DNA of 64,000 nt from Sphagnum compactum (Eukaryota; Bryophyta; Sphagnopsida; Sphagnales): the NCBI GenBank assembly GCA_965153455.1, contig OZ234493.1:14126213-14190212 (forward strand), read 5' to 3'. Below the pieces are notes generated by a model, which did no database searches, was not told where the DNA came from, and saw only the letters and a list, made by a program, of their open reading frames with translations. Below, one piece after another: positions 23,966 to 36,773 of this stretch. The translations under genes were made by a program, and so were the position numbers. Position 1 is the first letter of the stretch; every line of letters starts with the position of its first letter.

Positions 23966-24490
23966 TTAGGTAATAGTCAACTGATAATCATATGGACAAG
24001 AAACACAGACAAAGGTAGGACAGAAGATGGAATCAGATGCAAAACACACACTCACAGAAGTAAGAGATAGAACGGAATCAAATGTACAAGACACAATAAC
24101 ATAAGTAAGACAAAGAATGGAATTAGATGAAGAAGACACATTGACAGAAGTGAGACAAAGAACAAAATTAGATGTAGAAGAAACAACATTAATTATTGAA
24201 GGACGCATAAAAGAATCAATTGAAAAACATGAACTAGAAGGAACATCATATTCATCAAGGTTTAGAAAAATGTAAGGATTAAAAAAATGACCAAATAGAT
24301 TAGGATTACATTTAGGAGGAGACAACACATGAAATTGAGAAACATTTTCTATCAGAGAACAAGAATTGATAAACAATTCATCACCACAATGATAATCAAC
24401 AAAGATGTTAGAACCATCAGTTGACCACACTAAATTATTAACATAAAAAATAGAACCAGAAGGAAGACTAATAAGAGGACCATTAAACAT
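23966..24490 (-). CDS. Hypothetical 174-codon frame with 15-residue repeats
   Basis: An ATG-initiated frame on the minus strand. The first 105 residues match nothing I know. The C-terminal part consists of about four 15-residue units of the type SSNSILCLTSVNVSS, matching a 45-bp DNA repeat. High AT content, lack of a domain and position in a minisatellite cluster make a chance or decayed frame quite possible. Confidence 0.2.
   Translation of the reverse strand: MFNGPLISLPSGSIFYVNNLVWSTDGSNIFVDYHCGDELFINSCSLIENVSQFHVLSPPKCNPNLFGHFFNPYIFLNLDEYDVPSSSCFSIDSFMRPSIINVVSSTSNFVLCLTSVNVSSSSNSILCLTYVIVSCTFDSVLSLTSVSVCFASDSIFCPTFVCVSCPYDYQLTIT
24003..24185. repeat. 45-bp imperfect tandem repeat
   Basis: GGAATCAGATG-like cores recur at 24029, 24074, 24119 and 24164, an exact 45-base step. 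The period is a multiple of three, and the minus-strand frame stays open through all units. Confidence 0.75.
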
Positions 24491-24620
24491 TGTACAAAAA
24501 CAAAAATATATATAAAAAAGGGAAAGAATACTTTATAAGACAATGTTCGTGGTTGTAACCACACCAACACCTACGCCATAGAAATACACATTGAATATGA
24601 AATATAAATATTCTACAAAA

Positions 24621-24705
24621 CAAAATAAATCGACATTAAAATCAATGTACACAACAAAACAAAACAAATCGACATTAAAATCAATGTACACGACAAAACA
24701 AATAG
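24621..24705. repeat. 39-bp tandem duplication
   Basis: AAATCGACATTAAAATCAAT and its flanks occur twice, 39 bases apart, nearly identical. Again the period is a multiple of three. Confidence 0.8.
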
Positions 24706-24864
24706 AACCCATAAAAAAAAAAACAAGGTATACATCCCTATAGGACATAATCGCACACATGATGTTTGTGTGGTTGTAATCACAAAATTGAGAAACTTGT
24801 AAAAAACACAAAAACACAAGAATTAAAAACAACACAAGTTGCACAAAAAAAAAGATTTCATGTT

Positions 24865-25050
24865 GTAAAAAAATTAGCAATGCAAGATCATTTGTGATGT
24901 AGAAAAATCAATGATGCACGAGCAATTGCAATGCAAAAAAATCAATGATGTAACAACAATTGCAATGTAAGAATATATGATGCAAAAGAATTAGCGATGC
25001 AACAACAATTGTAATGCCCGCGAGAACACTTGTGATGCAAAAGAAGTTGC
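24865..25050. repeat. Irregular short repeats around GATGCAA and CAATTGCAATG
   Basis: The blocks AATGATGCA and CAACAATTGCAATG recur with variable spacing of roughly 40-50 bases. It is too irregular to define a clean unit. Confidence 0.5.
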
Positions 25051-25209
25051 AATTGAATTGAACCCATGGAGATTGCACAATTAAACATAAACATGGCTAT
25101 AATATTGAAACCTAGAGGACAACGGTGTGGCAAGAGATGTTGAGTGAAAACTCACAAACAAACAACAATAGTAGAAATATATAAAACATGACAAAACAAC
25201 AAAATTACT

Positions 25210-25360
25210 GCACGCACAACCAAAAACAAACAATAGAAATCTTTGAAACACAATAAAGCAACAACACTATTGTGCACACAACCAAAAAACAAACAATAGA
25301 AACCTCCAAAGCACGATGAAGCAGTAACAGTACTTTGTGCACAACCAAAAACAAAGACGC
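25210..25360. repeat. Minisatellite, period about 64 bp
   Basis: GCACACAACCAAAAACAAAC-like starts occur at 25210, 25274 and 25339, giving two full units and a partial third. Confidence 0.75.
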
Positions 25361-25641
25361 AACACTGAGAAAACAAAAAGAGATGCAACACCTAAAGATA
25401 GAAAGACAATGCAATTGACATAAATGAGTTCCATTCCAAACTCAAAACCTTTTGCATCATGGGATCCACTTTTGCAAATGTTGTGCGATCCATTTTCGAC
25501 AAAAGCGATGCAAAGGACTTTCCATTTTTGGTGGAACAGCAAAGGTTGTGAAATGATGGAATCTGACAATGAAAAGGTGATGACAAACAAGAGTTGTCGA
25601 ATCTTACAATCTATAAAAAATGGACAACACTTTACATACGT

Positions 25642-25743
25642 GAAGGGCTTGTGTATGGGACCTTCCAGATTTTCACCCTGATCCTTGACCTCCTAGCCTC
25701 GGGCAGGATCTCAAATTCGATAGGTCCCATACACAGGCCCTTC
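25642..25743. repeat. Inverted repeat, 21-bp stem with 60-base loop
   Basis: 25642-25662 and 25723-25743 are reverse complements at 20 of 21 positions. The GC content is well above that of the surroundings. It may be a small foldback element or the junction of one. Confidence 0.7.
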
Positions 25744-26479
25744 TTCTATACCTTGAAACAATTTTTGGGTCTACAAAACCTATTAGTTATTCAAAAAATA
25801 CTTGAAAGCTTGTAGCCCTGAAACTTACTCAAACAACTCTCCTATAACAAATCATATCCAACCAACTTTTTCCCCTAATTGCTGAAGAACTACATACTTC
25901 TTCCTTACAATGCAGTTGGGCAATTTGACAAGCAAGATGCCCATGTGGCAATTCCAAGTCAATGAGGGGCTAATGTATAGCCAACTCAGCTAAAATGGAG
26001 AAGCGAAAAAAAAAAACACATAACATGTGCCCATTGCATTGATCATCAAAACCATAAGGAAATCATGCAAAGAATCAAAATGCATGGTACCAACTTTGTC
26101 GATTCCCCTTTTGCATCAAAGGGTATGGTGCTAATTGTTGATCAAAGTTGTTCTACCTCACATTGCTCAGTAGGCTATTCAAGTCTATTGCATACAATGT
26201 ACTCATACACACAACTATCATGATTCCAATTGATAGGTATACATTTGTTTGTAAGTTGTACTTTGAAATTTGAGAGGTCATTTCCCTGCAATGGTTTATT
26301 CTTTGCTTAGTTAAAGCCCTTGGCCATGGGCATTACCAAAATAAGGGCCCTTGTGAGGTGGAGCTGAGTAGAGGCCCAATTCTAGTAAAGCCAATGGTCG
26401 AGAGCTCTAACCGAGCATAAAAAACCTGCTCTAATATATATACTCTCCCATAATACCCATAATGCCCAGTACTGTAAAA
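25744..26479. other. Intergenic, nothing recognised
   Basis: AT-rich sequence without coding potential or clear repeats. Confidence 0.5.
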
Positions 26480-26720
26480 CTTACTCTAGGAACATGATGA
26501 GAATTTCAAAAGCCAAAAAAAAAAAAAAAGCTTTCAACATGTACTTTTTTGGGAGTATTAATACCTAAATAGTAAATGCCAAACAAAAATACCATTGAAT
26601 CATAATTTAGTATATAATAATACCTAAATTGTAACATTATTCTTACTACTGAACATAATTGACAAAACTTAATTAAGTAATCCCCAAGCACATGTGGAAG
26701 GGAAGCTTGCCTGTGAGTGC
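26480..26720 (+). repeat. Direct repeat upstream of the CDK gene, copy 1
   Basis: This aligns with 27102-27355. Shared blocks in order are ATGATGAGAATTTCAAAAGC, TTTCAACATGTA, GGGAGTATTAATA, TTTAGTATATAATAAT and ACTGAACATAA, then a CACATGTGG/GCATGTGG segment. Small indels lie between blocks. Confidence 0.85.
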
Positions 26721-27101
26721 AATTCTTTCATACACCAAATTTGGAGGAAACATTGGTGGGAACACTTGTCGGTTTTGAAAATAATAATACCCAATAGTGT
26801 AACTTAGAGAGCATCTCCTGCGGTGCTCAGTAAAATTGGATAAAGAAAATCCGCCCTATATCAAGAAAATCCACTGTTCGAGTGTAATACTTATGATCTA
26901 ACTGCTGCTCAGTGTTTCTGATTGGCTCATCATAATGATTGGTCCGGGTGGTTTGCTATTAGTAGTCCCCCACCTGTTTGCTGTCGCAGTTTCTGTTTTA
27001 TGGGTGGGGTTGCAAAAGAGTACGTACATAACTAAACTTGGATGTGAAATATATATTCGCAGGGTCACATACTTAGCACTGCTGCTGTAGATGCTCTTTT
27101 T

Positions 27102-27355
27102 TACTCTAGAAACAAACATGATGAGAATTTCAAAAGCAAACAAAATTGTAATTTTGTTTTCAACATGTAAGTAAGTACCTTTTTTGGGGAGTATTAATAA
27201 AAAAATGCTAAACAAAATAGCATTGAATCATTATTTAGTATATAATAATGCCAAGTTGTAGAAAAAAATTCTTATTTACTGAACATAACTGACAAAACTT
27301 TAATTAATTAATTAATTAATTAATCCACAGGCAGCATGTGGTGAAGCTGCCCCTG
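27102..27355 (+). repeat. Direct repeat upstream of the CDK gene, copy 2
   Basis: Second copy of 26480-26720. It includes a (TTAA)n microsatellite at about 27300-27323 where copy 1 has only a short TTAATTAAG. Confidence 0.85.
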
Positions 27356-28837
27356 TGTACTGTGTGTAATGAGAGGGTGAAAGAAAAAGACGGTGTTCAT
27401 ATCATCTCTCATTTACAAAGCCCAAATGATGGGCACACTTGCATTTGAATTTTAAAGGCGGGGAAAGAAAAAGAAAGACGAAGAAGAAAAGAAGGCGGGA
27501 TTGGAACATACGCGAGAGTCCTTAATCTTGATTAGGGCACTAATCTTAATACTAATCTTTGTATATTATGCTAATCCTGTTTTTGTTCATCCCCGTCTGC
27601 CTCTGTCGTTGTGGTAATCTCTTTCTTCTTCTTCACGTGTGTGTTTTTGTTTCCACCAAGACGCTGCCTGCTTCCCCGGCAAGCATTTTGTGCCTTGTGA
27701 GTTCTTTCTCCCTGTTGTTGTTGTTGTTGTTGTTGTCGTTTTGTGTTTTTGGCCTCCTTTTATGTCACCAACAACGCCTTAAAACACTAGGAAAGCCTTT
27801 CTTGTATTTGTGTTGTTGGCCTCTCTCTCTCTCTCTCTCTCTTGTCTTGTTTTTTGTGTTTTCCTGTTTTTTTCCGCCACGGCTGCCTGTTGCTCCTGCC
27901 AGGCTATTTGTGGAAGCGTCACAAGGGAGGGGGAGGGGCTGGAATATAGAACTGAGATGGCATCAAGCTTCTACGGCTTTAATTCCTTGCGATGGTTTTA
28001 TCTCTGGAAACAGGGAATTTGAAGAAGTGTATTAATCCGTTTATTTGATAATCATCGACATTCAGCATCACGTAATGGTCTTCTCCTCTCTTCCTGATGT
28101 CTTCGTTGTTCACCATCTGTGGAATAATCTCTCTGTGGCAGTTGCAAGATTCTAGCTCTGGGCTCTGTGCACCTCCGTCTCTTCTTTCAATTAAGCTTCC
28201 GAGACTTTTGACAAGCTCTATTTGCAGAAAGAAAGAGCGATCGATACACACCAGGAAATGGCAATCTGTTATTGTCACTCTTCAGAAGCGCCTATGTGGT
28301 AGTAGAAGGAAAACACGAAGAAGCTCTACAACATAGGAAGAAAGATCATCAAGAAACAGAAACTCGATGATGCTGTCGGTGGTACTGGCTCTGGTTCTTC
28401 TCTCCCTGTATATGTCATCGAATTTCTCCTTGCGTCGTCTCTAGGGAATCCGATTCCCAGCATCTTCTTCATTCGCGTTTCTTTCTTCTTTGTCTGTGCG
28501 AGGAGTTTCTTTCCTTCTTCGTTGTATCGGTGAAGCTTGTTACAGTCTTTTATGTATTGGCGGAGTGTTTCCTTTCTTCTCCAGACATGCGTTTACTCAC
28601 GAAAGCGTTCTGAAGCTCGTCAGTGCGGCATTCGTAGCCATATCTCTGCTTTGCGTTGTCAAGAACGGCGATCATGTTAGGCATTGCGTCTCCAGAGGAA
28701 GTCGACCAGAAGTCGTCCTCCAAGCTGCATGAGAGAATTTGGTCCTACCGTGCATTCATCGTGACAACACATCCGTGAAGCAAAGCGTCCCGGGCCGTGT
28801 CAATATCTCCTGGGCTTCTAGACCTTTCAGTTCCACG
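27356..28837 (+). promoter_or_regulatory. Upstream region and probable leader of the CDKB gene
   Basis: This is CT- and GTT-rich DNA with (GTT)n at 27714-27738 and (CT)n at 27823-27842. GC-rich motifs resembling half E2F sites lie at 27457-27467 and 27493-27501. Several open but low-complexity frames (such as 27559-28035, which opens on TTG) are probably leader sequence and not genes. Promoter assignment is by position. Confidence 0.35.
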
Positions 28838-30984
<2,147 letters not shown>

Positions 30985-31861
30985 CATCATGCCATCCTTA
31001 TGAACTACTTGAGACATACAGATAGAAAATGTGCAACTGGATCTTGAACTGCTAGAATATTTTTTGTCCATGAGCTGGTGAACTAAGAGGACACTGATTT
31101 GCTCAAATCTCTTATCGGATTGCAGATCACTCTCTTGTCATCTGCTGTAGTCCTCTTTTCTGGTGGGCTTGCTCTTGATCCTGCCACTAATGTTTAAGTG
31201 AGAAATAATGCACATCATAGCTGACATGCTTTTGCAATCTACAGTTCTACCGCTGTAATAGTTTTAGAGACCTTTTAGTACCACCAAGCAATCTTTGTGT
31301 TCTCAGTCAATCATTCAGCCTTTTAGGTGATGTCAGAATTCTATCCCAAATTTTCCTCATACAATCAGTGATGCATAGCAGAAGGTAATTTGTGTCTGCT
31401 AGTCACTTCAGTCAGAGCCCGTCAGTTTGCGCTGCAGTGAAGTTTCTTGAAGTTCCGATCCCCTCGCCCAACCAACACTAATGTAACCCTAATTCCTTGC
31501 GCACTGGAGCAAGGGGTATTCATCTTTCACAGGAAGGGAGGATGGGTGGGGATCGAGCACTTGTGCCAGGTTGAGAAACAACATGGTCAGCAGTAGGAGG
31601 GAGTTCGGTACGGCACCATGACTGCCTAAAGGGTTTGGTTCCAGATACTGAAGCTTCAATGCAGCGCAAACCAAAGCTGGACACTGGTTGGTGGCAGGCA
31701 GCCAGACTGGAAATGGTAGGGGAGTGAAAGTTCAAAGAGGGGAAGCCATCACTGGTATGTTTTCTGGCCACCCACGCATTCCATTGGTTTGCAGTTAGCA
31801 CTAATTTCCCCTTTATATCATTCTGAAACCTTGAAACTTGAAAGGGAGAAGAATTTGTCAT
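30985..31861. other. CDKB 3' flank and a doubtful minus-strand frame
   Basis: 31520-31861 on the minus strand is a 113-codon ATG frame with Ser/Pro-rich content and no recognised domain. The DNA at 31400-31860 is richer in GC than what follows, so it may be a decayed exon. Without homology I do not call it a gene. Confidence 0.3.
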
Positions 31862-33307
31862 ATTCGAATCTGTATTATATTCGAATGAATGTTAATTTTC
31901 GAAATTATATTATTTAATCATTTCATATCACAATATAATATTGATATATATATATTAAGGCTTGTTCCATGTAGGAATGCGGTAAGCTTGGTAGTAGGAA
32001 TTTTCATTTCCTTTAACGATAATGGGTTGATGAAGGCTTATTATAACAAAGCATAAATAGTTGTTCTCACTAAGGATTCATCAATTGTGCAAATCTTTCC
32101 TAAAATGTGAATAGGCAACACTTGTTTATTTGTTTCATTTTTGTTGAAATAAGATTGGTATAAGACAACAAAACCAATTACAGAATAATTAGTATTATTA
32201 TCCATGTTTTAAAATGTTCGGACCATTAGTCAATGTCTATTAAATAAAATTTTTTTTAATGAATTTCTTGTTATAGCATCATTAACTATCATCCTTGGAG
32301 AGATCTAGCATTAATTGATGGCAATTGTCTGAACTACAAATTGATTTCAGGCACTTTTCTATAGTTTATGAATTTCTAATGATATTTTTCAAAATATAAT
32401 TCTTAAAAAATTCAATAAAACATTTCTTTGTATTTTTATTGTTTTGAAAAAAAAATCCATGAAAATACTGTTGATGAAATGTTGAACACAATGAACCTTA
32501 ACTAATATCACTGAAAAAATGTGATTAAGAAAATGTATGTGTTACCATCAAGGTTTATTTCTTTAGATTTATGAAATTATTTTAGTAATTGGGTTTTTAA
32601 AAAATATAGCAATAAGTGTCAAAATGTTCAAGCATTATATTATTTTTCAAGACTGTTATTATAATTGGAAATTTTATACAACTCAAGAGCATTATTTCAT
32701 TTATTTTATTGAAAAAGTAACCAAGGTGCTTAAATTCACCATTAAACAGAAAAATACTAACCATTTATTGAATAATGGTCAATTCAAAATATATGTGGTG
32801 AATTTGAAATGTTTTTCAAGGCATGTGTGTTTGAAGGAATTTTTTGGTGCAATATATGTCATATGTTTTTATATATTCTGAAATGTAGACGTCATTTATT
32901 TCAAAAAAATTGAATAAGTAAGATAAATTTTTAATCTTTTCAAATATGTGGCATTAAATTGAAATTTTTGGGAAATACATGTCATTATTTTTCTATTGTT
33001 AACAAATATGTGTTGTGTTAAAACTTATGTTTATTTTTTGTGTTAAGTGAAATATCATTTGCTATGTGTATGTAACAATGTTTTTTTTAGAAAAAAGTGA
33101 TATTGCATTAATTATGAATAACCCAAGAAGGATTCAAGATGAAATGATGAAAACAAATTAGAACATGCTAAAAATGTGATATTTGTTTTTGAAATTTTGC
33201 AAAAATAAGATCCAAATTAAAATGTGATGAAATTTTTTTTTGCACATTTATTATGAGTTTCACACAAAAAAACAATTAACATACATGTTGGATGTTCCAC
33301 CACCCAT
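31862..33307. other. Very AT-rich desert
   Basis: Low-complexity A/T sequence with many T and A runs. The single longer frame (32624-32881) shows no family features. Confidence 0.6.
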
Positions 33308-33954
33308 CTTTTGTGTGAAGTTTTACACAATTAAAATATATGATGAAAATAAATATTACATTGTAAATTTTTTACTTTTCAAAAATAAAATCCTTATAGT
33401 TTGAAAAAAATTGGAAAACATTTTGCCTCTACTTGTTATTTGGTAGTAGTTTTTGTGCATATTTTTTAAATGCTGAAATAGGTCTTTAAAAACTTGTACC
33501 ATTTAATGTGAAATCTCTCTTAACATGTTTGTAATTGATTTTATATCAAAATAAAAAATCATGGTTTCATTAATGTTTATTGAATTTTTATTGGATTATT
33601 AATGTGGTGTGTTCTATTTATAATGCAAGTTTTGTAGTATCAAAAGATGTAAATTTAATGGAAAATGATGTTTTTTTAAATTTGTTTTAAAAAAATTATC
33701 ATTTAAAAAATATGTAAGACACATGCATATTTTTCAATCCCATTTTCAATAGTACATTTATCACGTAATTTTTGAAATGTGTTTGTAAATATTGGTCAAT
33801 TATTGGTGACCATATTAAATGTTATGAAATAGTTTAGAAGTATAAATTGTATATTGAGAAAAATATATATGTATATAAGACAATATGTTTTTTTCATATA
33901 TTCATTATAGTAGGTTTGCACATCAAATTTTAAATGAAGTATAACATTTATGTT
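33308..33954 (+). repeat. Direct repeat C, copy 1
   Basis: About 640 bases that recur at 43459-44097 in the palindrome spacer with roughly 97 percent identity by eye. Differences are small, such as a few substitutions and 1-3 base indels. The two copies bracket the solo LTR and the left palindrome arm. Confidence 0.9.
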
Positions 33955-34334
33955 TTGATGGTCTCTTGCTTTCAATAGCCTCTTTTTTGATCTCTTGCTT
34001 AGTCAAAAGTCTCACAATTTATTGCTTTCTAGGTCTACTAATTAGTCGTTTCTCTTTTCGCACAATTGATGACTTTGCATGGTTGCTACCACTTTCTTTC
34101 ATTTCTACAAGCTTTTTTTCACAATTTACATTCTTTCTTCCCTTGGAATTTTTTGAAATGAACTAGTGTTGAATATTTATCCTTTATTGTTAGTCATTTT
34201 GCACAAGTTTTGAAGCAAAATTTTTAAGAAAAATAAGCTAGGGAAAAAAACAAGTGCAATGTGAGAATGAGATTAAAACATTGCGAACGAATGCTACAGT
34301 TCAAGAACAAGAAATTTTTACAAGCATAACCAAC
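33955..34334. other. Intergenic, nothing recognised
   Basis: AT-rich sequence up to the target-site duplication of the solo LTR. A 66-codon hydrophobic frame at 33966-34166 looks accidental. Confidence 0.5.
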
Positions 34335-34339
34335 CTTAT

Positions 34340-35159
34340 TGACGCGCTCCTTGGTTCCGGGGTGAACCCACTTGAGGGTTCACCAATGTGAAATTGCGGA
34401 AAATGGGGACCGAAGGGCACGCTCCCGACTTCCAACTCTAGAAAGGGGTAGAGGGTCGAGTTGGAAGCCCCGGGATTAGACTAGGAAGATGGACTAGTAG
34501 ATCAAGCACGAATCTGCATCCAAAACCAACCACAAATGGGTTAGTTCACATTCGGGAACACCCTTGGGTGTTGGGACAAGTCACGGGCACTTTGGACTAC
34601 TTGACTCACCACGGCCCGGACTTGGGGGAAGCCACCACCTTCCCCTTTATAGTTATCTCTGCAGCTCACCACGGAGGCTACATCCAAATGGCACATTTTG
34701 TTGGGACTCTCGAAATGGAGTCCCGAAACTGTCTCGGCGGGACTCCCGGGACTTTGAACGGTCATAACTCTCGATTCCGAAGTCCGATCGCGACGAGGTC
34801 TGAACCAAAGTTGTAGCCCTCGTCGAGATCTTTTCAACGCCATGTCGCACTCCCTGAGGCGACGTCGGGAAAGGGTCGATTCCCGACTTTTAGTGGTCGG
34901 GAGTCAAATTGCCAGTTTGACTCCCGGCCCTTCTTTTGCCCATAACTTGGGCTGCAAATGTCCAAATGGCCAATGCGAGGCCATTTTCGATATCTACGTT
35001 TCAAGACCTTTCCAATGACACCAAGAACACCCCAATGCGAGGTGTTTTGCCCCTTGCTGTCGAGCTCTAAACATTCGGGAGTCCCGGAAGACTCCAAACC
35101 TCCAACTTTTCCAAGTGTTGGGCTTCACCCCCACACTTGGACAAAGTGGGGTTGCGACA
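34340..35159 (-). mobile_element. Solo LTR (820 bp) with 5-bp target-site duplication
   Basis: The segment begins TG and ends CA and is flanked on both sides by CTTAT (34335-34339 and 35160-35164), the expected 5-bp duplication of an LTR-retrotransposon insertion. It is GC-rich compared with its AT-rich host DNA. A TATAAAGG-like motif on the minus strand near 34650, with about 300 bases after it, suggests minus orientation. There is no internal gag-pol, so it arose by recombination between two LTRs. Superfamily cannot be told from the LTR alone. Confidence 0.85.
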
Positions 35160-36039
35160 CTTATCATTTTTTAAACACAACATCATCATTTTTTAACCAT
35201 ATCCGACACTTAATTTATTAAAATTTTTTTTTTTCACATTTACTAGAACCAACCCGCTGTAGAAGCTTTTACTCAGGGGTACATATTCATTTATTTAATT
35301 AAAAATAAAAGAAAATTTCAACATTTTGAAAAATTAAAAACAATTTATAGATGTCAAATCCAATGTCAAAATGCAAGAATCAAACATTTACCACATGTTG
35401 CACTTTTACCACATGTTAACTAACCGTTCTAAATTTTATCTCAAATGATTTGCGTAAAGTTTTCACCTTCTCACCTATATACTTGGCACAAAGGGATGGC
35501 TCTACACCTCCCCATAGATAAATATATATTTGCGGAGCTTTTAAAGTTATAGTTTTGTTTTTATTTTCTATTTTTGATGATGGGCCAATCATATTGGTTA
35601 ATTGTAAACACTTGGGAGCTACCCCACTTCATTACTAGAATGTTAAACAAAGTTAAGGTTTAAGTTATACTTTAAAAAATTAAAATAAAAATACTTGCAT
35701 ATCAAAACATATCCAACTTCGGTATGGGTATTTCTTATATATAGATTTAGAGTTATGAATGTAAGATATAATTTTTCACATTGTTGTCCTATCAATGCAT
35801 AAGCTTTCACTTATGTTTTCAAAAAGAAAGAAGTAAAGAAAAAAAACGCTGCAGGAGCGGCTCCTTTTCAAAGTAGGCTACTGCTCCAATTAATGGTTTT
35901 CTTGGAGTCCCGGGTTCAAATTCAGGTAGCTAAACAAATTAAGAAAATAAATAAATGTTTCGTGATAACAATTTTAAATTTTTTAGTAAAGTGGGTCGGG
36001 ACCAGTGTTCGCCGGTTATTTCTTTTTGACCCGGTTATC

Positions 36040-36220
36040 ATCCTGGGTACGGATCCGGGTACCAAAATAACCTACCTACCACGTCTGAGATTTAGGAATA
36101 CATGGGTAGGAACCTACCCGGCTCAGTATGAACTTTCAATACCCATTACTACCCTGTTGATAGGGTATGACTTTGGGAAAAAAAAGCACCCAACTTATAC
36201 CCTAATTAATGGGTTCAGGT
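36040..36220. repeat. Cluster of GGGTA/TACCC motifs
   Basis: About eight copies of GGGTA or its complement occur within 180 bases, some in palindromic context such as GGGTACGGATCCGGGTACC. It resembles subterminal motif clusters of hAT-type elements. The mirror copy is at 54943-55123. Confidence 0.4.
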
Positions 36221-36316
36221 GAAAAACACCTGGGTCAGTTATTCATCCAATCTTCATCCATGTATATTTGTTCATCCAAAAAGTTCCGTCCATTTAGGTT
36301 TTGTCTTTTTTGGCCT

Positions 36317-36325
36317 AAACCCTAA
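36317..36325 (+). promoter_or_regulatory. Telo-box (AAACCCTAA) upstream of SMC6, left copy
   Basis: AAACCCTAA is followed at once by AACCTAAA, about 450 bases before the SMC6 start codon. Telo-boxes are known in promoters of plant genes active in dividing cells. It fits SMC6 but could be chance. Confidence 0.4.
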
Positions 36326-36773
36326 ACCTAAAGCGGCAAATCTATCATTCACAAGCTTGTTTGTTCAACAACTTTGTTTTTCGGCAATGACATTATGTAG
36401 CATTCACATCTTGTAGCACTATGGTTTATGAGTGAATGGTCATCATCTTCGACAATGTTATTTTTCTTCAGTGTTGTGAGTTCGAAGCGTTGGGATTTAC
36501 TTTCAATGCTATGAGTACGAATTTGGAGTGCAAGATTCACGAACACACAAAGGTGGGATTTGTGTCGGGACTTGGAATAGATTCAACCGTCCTCAACAAT
36601 CAATTCGTCAAGCTTTCCAAGAAATGTTTCTTTCTTATATTGTAAATGTGTGTGCAGAAGCTTAAGATTCCAGCAAGATCATAGCAGGAATGTTCGCCTT
36701 TTTGGGGGTTAGGAGAAGAGGTTTTCTAGATGGTGTTGCATGACACCATGCATTGGATCTTTTTTCTGGCAGG

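Noticed and set aside
24003-25360. CRISPR-like array
   Set aside because: The repeats are directly adjacent, imperfect tandem units of different lengths without spacers, in a plant nuclear context.
27559-28035. 158-codon hydrophobic frame upstream of the CDKB gene
   Set aside because: It opens on TTG and is made of CT, GTT and T-rich low-complexity DNA, which gives Leu/Ser/Phe runs by composition. It is better explained as leader or promoter.
34541-35221. Overlapping frames on both strands in the solo LTR
   Set aside because: The segment is defined as an LTR by its TG...CA ends and target-site duplication, and LTRs do not normally encode proteins. The frames reflect its higher GC content.
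36753-36773. Seven-codon N-terminal extension of SMC6 starting on TTG
   Set aside because: The upstream codon is TTG, the stretch overlaps a splice-acceptor-like sequence, and the ATG at 36774 gives a normal family length.
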